From an uncultured Flavobacteriales bacterium (lineage in GTDB: Bacteria; Bacteroidota; Bacteroidia; Flavobacteriales_D; Crocinitomicaceae), in NCBI GenBank assembly GCA_913056215.1, contig CAJXMN010000021.1, forward strand, positions 1 to 34,661: a DNA stretch of 34,661 nucleotides. The letters are read 5' to 3'. The notes below the pieces were generated by a model. It saw only the letters and a program-made list of their open reading frames with translations, made no database searches and was not told the DNA's origin. Each line of letters opens with the position of its first letter. Within the stretch, counting starts at the first letter, position 1. Shown here piece by piece: positions 1-9,474 of this stretch. A program made the translations under genes and the position numbers.

Positions 1-86
1 GGGACACTCCCATCACGAAAAGAGACACTCGAAGGCCAACAAGCCATCAAGACAACCATTAAGAAAACACCGAGTAAAGCCTTCAT
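1..86 (-). CDS. LptE-like outer-membrane lipoprotein, 5' part only
   Basis: Only the first 28 codons lie in the window; the gene runs off the left edge. They read as a lipoprotein signal peptide: Lys at residue 2, a hydrophobic core, and a lipobox L-M-A-C with the acylated Cys at residue 16. The few mature residues (S-V-S-F-R-D-G-S-V-P) resemble the start of Bacteroidetes LptE-family proteins, which place LPS in the outer membrane with LptD. The ATG lies 15 bases after the stop of the sigma-54 activator gene, so it is probably the third gene of the miaB operon. In my recollection an lptE-type gene often follows this activator in Flavobacteriia, which supports the call. The lipoprotein nature is visible; the LptE assignment is inference from a short stretch and context. 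Confidence 0.55.
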   Translation of the reverse strand, partial: MKALLGVFLMVVLMACWPSSVSFRDGSV

Positions 87-101
87 CACTTTAATTACGA
101 A

Positions 102-1376
102 TTATTTTAAGTTATATTCTTTAATCTTTCGATAAAGTGTCCGTTCAGAAATGCCGAGTTCTCGAGCTGCATCTTTTCTCTTGCCTTTATGCTTTTCTAA
201 TGCTTTCTTGATAAATTCTTTTTCCCGTTCTTCCAGTGAAAGTGATTCTTCCACTTCCACATGCTCGTGATAATCACTATCTACAATAGTCGTATCTGCG
301 CTGGAAGTAGCAGATCTAAAGTCCGTTGTTGTGGACGACTCATCCTGCACACCAGACTCGAGCAATTTGCGGCTCTCCTCATTTGATATATCGCTGTAAA
401 CGCGATTCAGTACATCTCGTTGCTTTCCTGTTAAGTCGACCTCTTCATCGCCATTAAGCAATTCAATTACGAGCTTTTTTAATTCGTTCAAATCGCGTTT
501 CATATCGAAGAGAAATTTGTAAATCAATTCGCGATCTGAAAAATCATCCGTTCTTTTTGATTGGTCATTAATAACAGATGGCACCCCCACTTCTCCTTCT
601 TGAGGTAAGTAGTGATTCATGCGTTCCGCATCAATATGACGCTCATTTTCAATGACAGAAATTTGTTCCACAATATTTTTGAGCTGACGTATATTACCCG
701 GCCAGGAATATTTTTCTAGTGCCAGCACTGCATCTTCATCCAACCGTATCGCGGGCATGCGATACTTTTCCGCAAAATCAGCAGCGAATTTCCGAAAAAG
801 CAAGTGAATATCCTCTTTTCGTTCTCGCAAAGAAGGCAATTGAATTGGAACTGTGCTCAACCGATAAAGTAAGTCTTCTCTAAACTTTTCTTTCTTAATA
901 GCCTGCGCCATATTTTCATTAGTGGCGGCTACTACACGCACATTAGTTTTGATTACTTTTGAAGAGCCCACACGAATAAATTCACCCGTTTCCAAAACAC
1001 GTAATAGTCTAACCTGCGTCTGATGCGGCAACTCTGCAACTTCATCCAGAAAAATCGTTCCCTCGTCAGCCTCTTCAAAATAGCCTTTTCTACTTCCACT
1101 AGCACCTGTAAAAGCCCCTTTCTCATGCCCAAAAAGTTCGGAATCTATTGTTCCTTCAGGAATCGCACCACAATTGACAGCGATATAATTTCCATGCTTT
1201 CGTGAGCTCAAATGGTGGATCACTTGAGGGATAATTTCTTTCCCCGTTCCACTTTCCCCTGTTACGAGTACAGAAATATCAGTAGGAGCCACTTGCATGG
1301 ACACTTCTAACGCTCGGTTTAATCCTGGTGAATTACCAATAATACCAAAGCGCTGTTTTATTTGTTGAATGGTCAT
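102..1376 (-). CDS. Sigma-54-interacting AAA+ transcriptional activator without receiver domain
   Basis: This 424-residue protein is a bacterial enhancer-binding protein. The AAA+ domain starts almost at residue 1: Walker A GESGTGKE at 40-47, the sigma-54 contact loop GAFTGA at 87-92, and Walker B GTIFLDE at 106-112. A Fis-type helix-turn-helix fills the last ~40 residues (KDAARELGISERTLYRKIKEY). A low-complexity, Ser/Thr- and acid-rich linker of roughly 120 residues joins them. There is no N-terminal receiver, GAF or PAS domain, so activity is not controlled by a fused sensor. Walker A has Ile-Ile-Pro after GKE where Val/Leu-Ala-Arg is usual; the other ATPase motifs look intact. It follows miaB by 14 bases and precedes an lptE-like gene, so it is likely cotranscribed from the miaB promoter. 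Its target genes cannot be read from this window. Confidence 0.9.
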   Translation of the reverse strand: MTIQQIKQRFGIIGNSPGLNRALEVSMQVAPTDISVLVTGESGTGKEIIPQVIHHLSSRKHGNYIAVNCGAIPEGTIDSELFGHEKGAFTGASGSRKGYFEEADEGTIFLDEVAELPHQTQVRLLRVLETGEFIRVGSSKVIKTNVRVVAATNENMAQAIKKEKFREDLLYRLSTVPIQLPSLRERKEDIHLLFRKFAADFAEKYRMPAIRLDEDAVLALEKYSWPGNIRQLKNIVEQISVIENERHIDAERMNHYLPQEGEVGVPSVINDQSKRTDDFSDRELIYKFLFDMKRDLNELKKLVIELLNGDEEVDLTGKQRDVLNRVYSDISNEESRKLLESGVQDESSTTTDFRSATSSADTTIVDSDYHEHVEVEESLSLEEREKEFIKKALEKHKGKRKDAARELGISERTLYRKIKEYNLK

Positions 1377-1390
1377 ATTGCTTTAAACTC

Positions 1391-2818
1391 CTATTTTACG
1401 ATTTCACCTAAAAGTGACGCTCGCGTACAATCCGTAATTTTCACGTGGACGTAATCACCGATTGCAGCATCCTCCTGATCGAAAATCACCTTGTGATTAC
1501 GATCTGTTCTTCCCATCACCTGCTCATCAGAACGTCGTGATACTTTTTCTACGAGTACCTCTTCTACTTTACCAATCTGTGCTTTATTTATCTTTTCACT
1601 GTGCTGCATCTGCAATTCAATAATCTCTTCCAATCGACGCTGTTTCACCTCTTCTGGCACGTCATCCTCAAATTTTCGCTGAGCAAGCGTCTTGGGTCGT
1701 TCAGAGTACTTATACATGTAAGCCGAATCATATTCCACCTCGCGCATTAGCGATATCGTATCCTGGTGCTCTTCTTCCGTCTCACCACAAAACCCAGCAA
1801 TTATATCTGTCGAAATGCCACAATCAGGAATAATGCGATTAATTGCTGCTACCCTGTTCATATACCATTCTCGTGAGTAACCGCGATTCATACGTTTTAA
1901 CATTTCCGTGTTACCAGACTGCACAGGTAGATGAATATAATTGCAAATATTCTTGTGTTTTGCCATCGCATGCAACACATCATCTGTCATATCTTTAGGG
2001 TGCGATGTAGAAAAGCGAATGCGAAGTTTTGGATGTACAGCTGCCACCATTTCCATCAACTGCGCAAAGTTTGTTGTAGGTTTCGTTTCATCTTTGATTT
2101 TACCTTTACTGGTCATGTTCCAACGGTAACTATCCACATTCTGTCCCAACAAGGTAACCTCCCGATACCCAGCATTAAAAAGCGCAGCACATTCCTGTAC
2201 AATTGTTTGAGGATCTCTACTCCGCTCTCTTCCCCGAGTAAAAGGTACTACGCAAAAGGAACACATGTTATCGCAACCGCGCGTAATACTTACAAATCCA
2301 CTCACGCCATTTTTATCGAGGCGCACTGGATTAATATCGGCATACGTTTCGTCTCTGGAGAGTAACACGTTCACGGCTTTTTGACCGCCTTCAACTTCTT
2401 GGATCAAGTTGGGTAACTCGCGGTAGGCATCAGGCCCGGCAACCAGATCTACCAATTGTTCTTCTTCCAACAATTGCTTTTTAAGCCGTTCTGCCATGCA
2501 TCCCAATACGCCAATCACCATTCCAGGATTATTGCGTTTTGCCTTATTAAACTGTGTCAGACGATTTCTAACGCGTTGTTCAGCATTGTCGCGAATACTG
2601 CAAGTATTGATCAAAACTACATCGGCCTCATCAGAATCTTGTGTAGTAGTAAATCCTTGCTGAATCAATATTGAAGCTACCACTTCACTATCCGAAAAAT
2701 TCATGGCACATCCATAACTCTCGAGGTATAATTTCTTCCCTTTGTGGCCTTCACCCTCCATCTGAATCGCTTCTCCCTGACGCGTTTCATCCATATCTTT
2801 TTCTATAGTAATACTCAT
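1391..2818 (-). CDS. miaB: tRNA-2-methylthio-N6-isopentenyladenosine synthase MiaB
   Basis: MiaB is a radical-SAM methylthiotransferase that adds the 2-methylthio group to isopentenyl-A37 of tRNAs reading UNN codons. All three parts are visible. The N-terminal methylthiotransferase domain carries cluster ligands Cys37 ([10 protein letters not shown]), Cys73 ([12 protein letters not shown]) and Cys107 ([11 protein letters not shown]). The radical-SAM core has the CX3CX2C motif at Cys182, Cys186 and Cys189 ([21 protein letters not shown]). A C-terminal TRAM domain begins near residue 410. The 475-residue length fits the family; the first ~27 residues are a charged extension. It is first gene of a leftward operon with the sigma-54 activator and the lptE-like gene, and has a canonical Bacteroidetes promoter just upstream. 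Divergent from topA. Confidence 0.96.
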   Translation of the reverse strand: MSITIEKDMDETRQGEAIQMEGEGHKGKKLYLESYGCAMNFSDSEVVASILIQQGFTTTQDSDEADVVLINTCSIRDNAEQRVRNRLTQFNKAKRNNPGMVIGVLGCMAERLKKQLLEEEQLVDLVAGPDAYRELPNLIQEVEGGQKAVNVLLSRDETYADINPVRLDKNGVSGFVSITRGCDNMCSFCVVPFTRGRERSRDPQTIVQECAALFNAGYREVTLLGQNVDSYRWNMTSKGKIKDETKPTTNFAQLMEMVAAVHPKLRIRFSTSHPKDMTDDVLHAMAKHKNICNYIHLPVQSGNTEMLKRMNRGYSREWYMNRVAAINRIIPDCGISTDIIAGFCGETEEEHQDTISLMREVEYDSAYMYKYSERPKTLAQRKFEDDVPEEVKQRRLEEIIELQMQHSEKINKAQIGKVEEVLVEKVSRRSDEQVMGRTDRNHKVIFDQEDAAIGDYVHVKITDCTRASLLGEIVK

Positions 2819-2845
2819 GTGTTACATTCTTTAAATCACGAGCTG

Positions 2846-2876
2846 CAAAAATAACGTTTATCTGTACGGTGTCAAA
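2846..2876 (-). promoter_or_regulatory. Bacteroidetes-type promoter of the miaB operon
   Basis: On the minus strand TTTG (complement of 2873-2876), 19 bases, then TATTTTTG (complement of 2846-2853). This matches the Bacteroidetes primary sigma factor consensus TTTG-N19-20-TAnnTTTG exactly. Transcription should start near 2840, about 20 bases before the miaB ATG. Confidence 0.7.
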
Positions 2877-3029
2877 ATGTCAGTCGCTTTTTTTTTACAA
2901 ATTATTTATTGCAACGAAAAGCAAAACATTATCGGTTAAAGCAACGAACAATTCACAGAATCAACATGTACATGAGGTACAAAAAACATCGTAAAAAGTG
3001 CATTATCGCAACTTCAATATTTATTCGTA

Positions 3030-3061
3030 TTTGGTTTTCGAATTAATTTAAAGTTATTTTG
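3030..3061 (+). promoter_or_regulatory. Probable topA promoter
   Basis: TTTG at 3030-3033, a 20-base spacer, then TTATTTTG at 3054-3061. It fits TTTG-N20-TAnnTTTG with one mismatch in the -7 box. The start would fall near 3068, leaving a leader of about 45 bases before topA. The rest of the roughly 295-bp miaB/topA divergent gap shows no gene. Confidence 0.45.
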
Positions 3062-3113
3062 CACACGATTTCTTCAAAACACGAAGGAAGCATCGAGAAA
3101 CACTTTAAAGATT

Positions 3114-5447
3114 ATGGCGAAAAATTTAGTAATTGTTGAGTCCCCCGCTAAAGCAAAAACGATAGAAGGTTACTTGGGAAAAGATTTTGTAGTTAAATCG
3201 AGTTACGGTCATGTTCGAGATTTGGCTAAAAAAGGTATTGCCATTGACATAGAAAACAACTTTACACCACAGTACGCAGTAAGCACAGATAAAAAGCAAG
3301 TGATATCAGAGTTAAAGAAACTAGTAAAACAGGCAGAGACTGTGTGGCTCGCGACTGATGAGGACCGCGAAGGAGAGGCTATATCTTGGCACTTATACGA
3401 GACACTTGATTTGGACAAAAAAGAAACAAAGCGAATCACTTTTAACGAAATCACCAAAGTTGCCGTTCAAAAAGCGATCGACAATCCGCGTTCCATTAAT
3501 CGCGAATTAGTTGATGCCCAGCAAGCACGACGCGTATTAGACCGCTTAGTTGGTTTCGAACTATCTCCAGTACTTTGGAAGAAAGTAAAACCCAGTTTAT
3601 CAGCTGGTCGCGTGCAGTCTGTTGCTGTGCGGTTGCTCGTTGAAAGAGAACGTGATATTCAGCAATTTACTCCCAAGAACTACTTTTTAGTGACAGGGCA
3701 ATTTCAAATCGAACAAGATACAATTGAGGCCAAGCTCGCCCACAATCTTCATAAAAAGACAGAAGCGGAGGAATTTTTAGACCAATGTAAGTCCGCTGAC
3801 TTTAAAATAACTGATGTTCAGAAAAAACCAGCAGTCAAAAACCCATCTGCTCCTTTTACAACATCAACATTACAACAACAAGCCAGTTTAAAATTAGGTT
3901 TTAGCGTCTCCCGGACAATGCGTGTAGCACAATCGCTTTACGAAGCAGGACATATCACGTATATGCGTACTGATAGCGTTAATCTCTCAGAAACGGCAAT
4001 CAACGGTGCTAAGGATGCCATCGTCAAGAGTTACGGAAAAGACTACAGCAATCCAAAACGATACAAAGGAAAATCGGCAGGTGCACAGGAAGCACACGAA
4101 GCCATACGCCCCACTAATTTTGACTTGCACGAAGTTAAAAAGGGTAATGATGAATCGCGGCTATACGACTTAATTTGGAAACGCTCAATTGCATCACAAA
4201 TGAGCCAGGCCAAATTAGAACGAACAACCATCAAAATTGGCGCTCCTTCAGTGGACGATTTATTTATCACAAAAGGTGAAGTGGTAAAGTTCGACGGGTT
4301 CCTCAAAGTATATTTTGACTCTAGTCTCGATGAGGAAGATCAGGACCATCCCGTAGATGGTTTATTGCCGGAAGTAAAAGTAGATCAGTCCGCCAGCGCA
4401 AAACAAATTACAGCCAAAGAACGGTTTACCCGACCAGCACCGCGATATGTAGAAGCATCACTTGTCAAAAAACTCGAAGAGCTCGGTATCGGACGCCCTT
4501 CTACTTATGCACCAACGATTTCTACCATTCAGAAACGTGGTTATGTGGAAAAGAAAGAACATGAAGGAACAGAACGCTCCTACACCATTTATAATTTGAA
4601 GGATCAAAATATCACCCAAGAAGAAGCAACTGAAATTACTGGGCGCGACCGCAACAAATTAAGCCCTACCGATATTGGAATGGTTGTAACTGACTTCCTT
4701 ATCGAACATTTCGGTGAGATTATGGACTACAATTTCACGGCCGAAGTAGAGCAACAATTCGATGAAATAGCCCAAGGATTAAAAGAATGGACGGATATGA
4801 TCCAGAAATTTTACGATCCTTTTCACGAAAACGTCGAAGAAACGCTCGAACATTCCGACCGCGCATCAGGTGAACGTTATCTTGGAGAACATCCCAAAAC
4901 GGGAGAAAAAGTCATCGTGCGCATTGGTCGCTACGGCCCTATGGCACAAATTGGTGACAGTGAAGCAGAAAAATCACCACGTTTTTCAAGCTTGCGATCT
5001 CATCAATCCATAGAAACCATCACCTTCGAAGAAGCACTCGATTTATTCAAGCTTCCCCGCGAATTAGGCGAATTTGAAGACAAGGTTGTCAAAGCAAATA
5101 TTGGTCGATTCGGCCCTTATGTACAACACGACGGGAAATTCGTATCGTTGAAAGAAGATGACCCAATGGAGATTGAACTAGAAAAAGCCATTGAACTAAT
5201 CAAGGAAAAACGCGAGGAAGACAAGAAAAAACTCATCAAGACTTTTGATGAAAACGAAGATATGCGTCTTCTTCATGGAAGATGGGGACCCTATTTAAAG
5301 ATTGGTAAGAAAAACTACAAGCTCCCCAAAGATGTTGAACCAGAAGAACTCTCTTATGAAGAATGTATCAAGATCTCCGAAAACCAACCGAAACGTACAG
5401 GGAAAAAGAAAACAACGCGAAAGAAAAAATCAAAAACAAAAAAATAA
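3114..5447 (+). CDS. topA: DNA topoisomerase I (type IA)
   Basis: TopA relaxes negative supercoils by passing a strand through a transient single-strand break. The Toprim domain begins at residue 4 (NLVIVESPAKAKTIEGYLG, metal-site Glu9) and includes Asp82-x-Asp84-x-Glu86 in ATDEDREGE. The catalytic Tyr283 lies in HITYMRTDS, followed by the decatenation-loop/active-site region (QEAHEAIRPT). The C terminus has no Cys4 zinc ribbons of the Escherichia coli type. It has instead at least three copies of a short repeat with G-R-[YFW]-G-P at its core (GRYGPMAQIG, GRFGPYVQ, GRWGPYLKIG), then a very Lys/Arg-rich tail of about 20 residues suited to binding DNA. At 777 residues it is of normal length for Bacteroidetes TopA. 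The downstream arginase-like gene starts 66 bases later and may be cotranscribed. Confidence 0.96.
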   Translation: MAKNLVIVESPAKAKTIEGYLGKDFVVKSSYGHVRDLAKKGIAIDIENNFTPQYAVSTDKKQVISELKKLVKQAETVWLATDEDREGEAISWHLYETLDLDKKETKRITFNEITKVAVQKAIDNPRSINRELVDAQQARRVLDRLVGFELSPVLWKKVKPSLSAGRVQSVAVRLLVERERDIQQFTPKNYFLVTGQFQIEQDTIEAKLAHNLHKKTEAEEFLDQCKSADFKITDVQKKPAVKNPSAPFTTSTLQQQASLKLGFSVSRTMRVAQSLYEAGHITYMRTDSVNLSETAINGAKDAIVKSYGKDYSNPKRYKGKSAGAQEAHEAIRPTNFDLHEVKKGNDESRLYDLIWKRSIASQMSQAKLERTTIKIGAPSVDDLFITKGEVVKFDGFLKVYFDSSLDEEDQDHPVDGLLPEVKVDQSASAKQITAKERFTRPAPRYVEASLVKKLEELGIGRPSTYAPTISTIQKRGYVEKKEHEGTERSYTIYNLKDQNITQEEATEITGRDRNKLSPTDIGMVVTDFLIEHFGEIMDYNFTAEVEQQFDEIAQGLKEWTDMIQKFYDPFHENVEETLEHSDRASGERYLGEHPKTGEKVIVRIGRYGPMAQIGDSEAEKSPRFSSLRSHQSIETITFEEALDLFKLPRELGEFEDKVVKANIGRFGPYVQHDGKFVSLKEDDPMEIELEKAIELIKEKREEDKKKLIKTFDENEDMRLLHGRWGPYLKIGKKNYKLPKDVEPEELSYEECIKISENQPKRTGKKKTTRKKKSKTKK

Positions 5448-5513
5448 TTGTTTGAGGTACTACTAAAGCGTAACAACAGTTACAATTGTAGTGCTGCTAA
5501 TTAAGGTTGCATT

Positions 5514-6662
5514 ATGAAAGATATTTCTTTGTTCTTCCACCCGATTGGTGAACCACAATCAAATGATTCCCTTCAATTAGGGAATACCTTTGAGATTCAC
5601 ACTGCCTCAAACTTTCCAGACTTAGAGAATAAAGGAATAGCTCTCTATTACGTACCCGAGACACGCAATACTGAAGATCAACAACCGCATGATACATTTC
5701 GAAAGGAATTATACAACATGTATAAAGGTAGTTCCTGGAAGGGTAGTTTATATGATCTGGGAATCATACAGCCCGGAGAAAACATCAACGACACCTATCA
5801 TGCTATTAAATCTATCAACGAAGAATTGATTAAAAACGACATCATTCCTTTGGTTATTGGTGGAGGTCAGGATTTAACCCATGCATTATACCAAGCTTAT
5901 GAGGGACTGGAGCAATTTGTCAATTTAACAACTATTGACCACCATCTAGACCTGAACCCCGATCAAAAAGCCATTGATAGCAACAATTGGTTGCAACCAA
6001 TACTACTCCAAAAACCTTGCTTTTTATTCAATTATGCCAACTTAGGAATGCAACGTCACTACAACTCTCCAAAGACTCTTAACTTGTTCGAAGAACTCTA
6101 CTTCGATATCTATCCTCTTGGAGCACTCAAAAGTGATTTAAAAATTGCGGAACCCACCATGCGCAATACGGATATTTTAAGCCTGGATTTAACCAGTATT
6201 TCGTCATCAGCCATGGAAGGCAACTACTACACAGAACCCAACGGGTTTAATGCTTTGGAAATATGTAACCTCATGCGCTACGCCGGTATTAGCGATAAAT
6301 TGACGAGTTTTGGCATCTTTAATTTATCAGATAATGCAGCATCCACTATTACCAATAAACTAATTGGGCAAATAATTTGGTATTTTATAGAGGGTTACGA
6401 ACAGCGCAAAGGAGATTTTCCAATTGGTAGTAAAAAATCCTACAAGAAGTATCGCGTGCACCTGGATGAACTCAATGAAGAAATCGTTTTCAACAAAAGC
6501 AATAAATCGGGAAGATGGTGGATGGAAGTACCATACCCCGGAACAACAAACAGTCGGTTTCTGCGCCATCAAAGCGTACCCTGCACCTACGAAGACTATC
6601 AAGAAGCCATGCGAGGAGAAATACCTGACTTGTGGTGGAAAACTTATCAGAAGTTCATTTAA
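5514..6662 (+). CDS. Arginase/formimidoylglutamase-fold protein with altered metal site
   Basis: 382 residues with the landmarks of the ureohydrolase (arginase) superfamily but changed metal ligands. The usual GGDHS is replaced by GGGQDLTHA, so the ligand His is missing and Asp120 stands near it. The second motif is intact in pattern: Asp142-His-His144-Leu-Asp146 in TIDHHLDLN, equivalent to DAHxD. The third motif SxDxDxxDP is SLDLTS, with Asp225 kept but Thr227 in place of the second Asp. A normal enzyme binds two Mn2+ through these six residues, so this protein may bind one metal, use another chemistry, or be non-catalytic. Homologues in Flavobacteriia are commonly annotated formimidoylglutamase, and proximity to topA is, as I recall, common there. 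No histidine-degradation gene is nearby to support that reaction. Confidence 0.75.
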   Translation: MKDISLFFHPIGEPQSNDSLQLGNTFEIHTASNFPDLENKGIALYYVPETRNTEDQQPHDTFRKELYNMYKGSSWKGSLYDLGIIQPGENINDTYHAIKSINEELIKNDIIPLVIGGGQDLTHALYQAYEGLEQFVNLTTIDHHLDLNPDQKAIDSNNWLQPILLQKPCFLFNYANLGMQRHYNSPKTLNLFEELYFDIYPLGALKSDLKIAEPTMRNTDILSLDLTSISSSAMEGNYYTEPNGFNALEICNLMRYAGISDKLTSFGIFNLSDNAASTITNKLIGQIIWYFIEGYEQRKGDFPIGSKKSYKKYRVHLDELNEEIVFNKSNKSGRWWMEVPYPGTTNSRFLRHQSVPCTYEDYQEAMRGEIPDLWWKTYQKFI

Positions 6663-6809
6663 TCAATAGAAAACAATACTTTTCCACAAGGCCCTACTTT
6701 TTTGTTGAAAACACACATTTCACCAATAAATTGTTTCATTTTTTCATTTTTTTAACTATTTTAGTCGCCTGATGAAAGTCGATAATTCGGCATTTCATCC
6801 AAATAAACA

Positions 6810-7754
6810 ATGAAATTAGTTGCATTTATGAAAAATTACTTACTGATTTTCAGCGCCTTATTGATTTACTCAGCATCCACACATGCTCAGCAAAACAAGC
6901 TTTTGACGCATTTTATTTTTGATAAAATGAGTATTAATCCAGGTGCTACGGGAATGGGAATGAAAGCTCAAGCATGCGGAACAATGATTTATCGGAATCA
7001 ATGGGATAAATTCAATGGTGCTCCAAACTCGGTTCTTGCTAACGCTGAAGCCAATTTATCTCAATATTTCCCGAGTGCAGCGGGTATATCTTTTTACCAC
7101 GATGCTATTGGATTTGCACGTCAAAACAATGTGACTTTAAACTACTCTTACCACCTGCCTATGGAGACAGGTTCGCTTGGTATTGGTTTAGGTTTAGGGC
7201 TTGTAAGTTACGGCATGAGTCCGAATTGGGTGACACCCGATAACAATATGCAAGATCAATCGCTGCCTCAGGCGGTCAGTGAAACAAATTTCGACGCTAA
7301 TTTCGGCGTGTATTATCTTGATATGAGTGGTTGGTATGCTGGGTTATCCTCAACACATCTTCCTGCCATGGAGCTCACACAGCTCAATTTTAATACTGCT
7401 CGTCACTACTATGCGATGGGTGGATATCGTATGGATAAAGCTTTTGACATTAATGAACTGGATTTAGAAGGAAATTTATTAATGCGTACAGACCTCGTTG
7501 CACTGAGTGCAGACATTAACGTTCGTGCTATTTGGGACGATATGTTTTATGGAGGTTTAACATTTCGACCTAACGATGCAGTTGGCATCATGGCGGGAAT
7601 GAATTATGACGCATTTACTTTTGGTTACTCTTATGATATTACAGCTAATCGCTTTTCTGATATATCGACAGGGTCGCACGAGTTAATGGTTCGCTATTGC
7701 TATCCATTACCTCCTATTCCTGTAACTAAAAGTAGAACACCAGTATATTTGTAA
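6810..7754 (+). CDS. PorP/SprF-family type IX secretion outer-membrane protein
   Basis: 314 residues. A signal peptide (NYLLIFSALLIYSASTHAQ) leads into the family's typical opening: LLTHFIFDKMSINPGATG, close to the 'yNP(A)yAG' start of PorP/SprF proteins. The rest alternates hydrophobic and polar residues as in an outer-membrane beta-barrel (for example GSLGIGLGLGLVSYG, YGGLTFRPNDAVGIMAGMNYD). In T9SS such proteins link the GldK/GldN ring or secreted filaments to the outer membrane; F. johnsoniae SprF is needed to export the adhesin SprB. A second in-frame ATG at 6828 gives a more compact signal peptide and may be the real start. It lies immediately upstream of gldK in the same direction, the usual place for a porP-like gene in this locus. 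Family sure, individual ortholog not. Confidence 0.88.
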   Translation: MKLVAFMKNYLLIFSALLIYSASTHAQQNKLLTHFIFDKMSINPGATGMGMKAQACGTMIYRNQWDKFNGAPNSVLANAEANLSQYFPSAAGISFYHDAIGFARQNNVTLNYSYHLPMETGSLGIGLGLGLVSYGMSPNWVTPDNNMQDQSLPQAVSETNFDANFGVYYLDMSGWYAGLSSTHLPAMELTQLNFNTARHYYAMGGYRMDKAFDINELDLEGNLLMRTDLVALSADINVRAIWDDMFYGGLTFRPNDAVGIMAGMNYDAFTFGYSYDITANRFSDISTGSHELMVRYCYPLPPIPVTKSRTPVYL

Positions 7755-7856
7755 AAAAAATTGTAACCATAAGGGAGCGTTTTCCGTTATACTCATCCAA
7801 GAAGAATTGATCCTGTAGAATGTTGATGATGATTCGGAAAGAAAAAACGAGGTAGA

Positions 7857-9401
7857 ATGAAGAAATTAGTAGTATTTAGTTTAATCGGGTTAATACTTGC
7901 ATCTTGTAGTACAAGGTCAGGTCACTTAACGGGTGTGCTTGGTCGTCAAGCTTACTATCCTGAAATACCATTAGGCATGGTATATATACCTTCTGGTTCA
8001 TACACTATGGGGCAAAATGATCAGGATGTACCTTTCTTGCATCAAACCATTGCTAAGACGGTATCCGTACAGGCCTTTTATATGGATCAAACCGAAATTA
8101 CAAATAACGAGTATCGTCAGTTTGTGAATTGGGTGCGCGATTCAATTGCTCGCGAAAAGATCTTTATAGGTTTAGAGGAAGATGAAGAAGCTAGCCGATA
8201 TATCAATTATAAAGATGAATATTTTGATGAAGGTTTGCTCGAATGGGTCGAATATGAACCGAGTGATCGTTTTAGAAACCGCGAAGTGTTCTCATTAAAT
8301 TGGGATCGCCAGTTTTCTTACAGAGATCCTATGCTCGTTCCACTTTTAGCGGACATGTATTACCCGCAACCTCAACGTTTTTACGAACGAAAAGAAATTG
8401 ATACGAGAAAATTGAAATTCCGCTATTATTGGATAGATCTCGTTGAAGCTGCACGTCGCGGTGAAGTACATATCAAACCTGATGGTTACGACAATCAGGG
8501 GAATAAAATTAATCAGGATCACCGTGAACTCCGTACACCAGACCATCCATTTACTGAAGAACCTCAAGGTAAAGACATGGATATGGGATACGTGAACAAA
8601 CTTGGTCAGAATAATGCTATACGTGGTCACGAAAACCGTCAGCGTTTTATCATTGATGAGGTGATTAATGTTTATCCAGATACATTATGTTGGGTACGTG
8701 ATTTTACTTACTCGTTCCACGACCCAATGACGAATATGTATTTCTGGCATCCCGCTTACGACAACTACCCTGTTGTGGGTGTTACGTGGGTCCAGGCCAA
8801 GGCTTTCAATGTTTGGAGAACTCAATTACTCAACAGTTGGTTGCAGTCCATGGGTGAACTTTATGTCAATGATTTTCGTTTGCCGAATGAGGCTGAATGG
8901 GAACGCGCAGCTCGAGGTGACCTCGACCTATCGCAGTACCCTTGGGGGGGGCCTTACATACGTAATGCTGCAGGTTGTTTCTTAGGAAACTTCAAGCCTA
9001 TGCGAGGACGTTATTTTGAAGACGGTGGTTTCCAAACGGTAAAAGCATTTTCATACAACCCAAATGGTTGGGGACTCTACTGTATGGCTGGTAATGTTGC
9101 CGAATGGACTGAAACAGCGTTTGATGAACAAATGTATGAACAGTCTCATGACTTGAATCCAGAATATCGCTATAACGCTATGGATTGGGATCCACCAGCG
9201 ATGAAGCGTAAAGTGATTCGAGGTGGTTCGTGGAAAGATATTGGTTATTATCTCCAAACCTCTACGAGAACTTACGAGTATCGAGACTCTGCTAAGTCTT
9301 ATGTAGGATTCAGAAGTGTTGCAACACACCTTGGACGTGGTGGACGCGACTTCTCCTCAGAGGGTGGTGAAGAGTTGGATCAAGACCTTCAATTGCGTTA
9401 G
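7857..9401 (+). CDS. gldK: T9SS ring lipoprotein GldK/PorK
   Basis: GldK is the outer-membrane lipoprotein that, with GldN, builds the periplasmic ring of the type IX secretion and gliding machine. The 514-residue product starts with a short lipoprotein signal peptide and lipobox L-A-S-C (Cys17). The mature chain shows the formylglycine-generating-enzyme (SUMF1) fold used structurally by GldK: MVYIPSGSYTMGQND near residue 40, YMDQTEITNNEYRQFV near 80, then FRLPNEAEWERAARG, GLYCMAGNVAEWTE and VIRGGSWKDIGYY toward the end, finishing GFRSVATHLGR. A long insert of about 200 residues between the second and third motifs is typical of GldK. First gene of gldKLMN; gldL follows after 73 bases. Confidence 0.95.
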   Translation: MKKLVVFSLIGLILASCSTRSGHLTGVLGRQAYYPEIPLGMVYIPSGSYTMGQNDQDVPFLHQTIAKTVSVQAFYMDQTEITNNEYRQFVNWVRDSIAREKIFIGLEEDEEASRYINYKDEYFDEGLLEWVEYEPSDRFRNREVFSLNWDRQFSYRDPMLVPLLADMYYPQPQRFYERKEIDTRKLKFRYYWIDLVEAARRGEVHIKPDGYDNQGNKINQDHRELRTPDHPFTEEPQGKDMDMGYVNKLGQNNAIRGHENRQRFIIDEVINVYPDTLCWVRDFTYSFHDPMTNMYFWHPAYDNYPVVGVTWVQAKAFNVWRTQLLNSWLQSMGELYVNDFRLPNEAEWERAARGDLDLSQYPWGGPYIRNAAGCFLGNFKPMRGRYFEDGGFQTVKAFSYNPNGWGLYCMAGNVAEWTETAFDEQMYEQSHDLNPEYRYNAMDWDPPAMKRKVIRGGSWKDIGYYLQTSTRTYEYRDSAKSYVGFRSVATHLGRGGRDFSSEGGEELDQDLQLR

Positions 9402-9474
9402 TAATACATAAGTGCGTTAAACAGTAAACAAAACAAATAGTATATAAATCGTTAAACCTTAAAAGTAGTAAACT

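Noticed and set aside
1931-2365. 144-codon plus-strand frame inside miaB
   Set aside because: Antisense to a fully conserved MiaB sequence; composition is typical of a reverse-strand shadow.
6424-6669. 81-codon plus-strand frame inside the arginase-like gene
   Set aside because: Same strand but different frame from a better supported gene, no start signal and no recognisable product.
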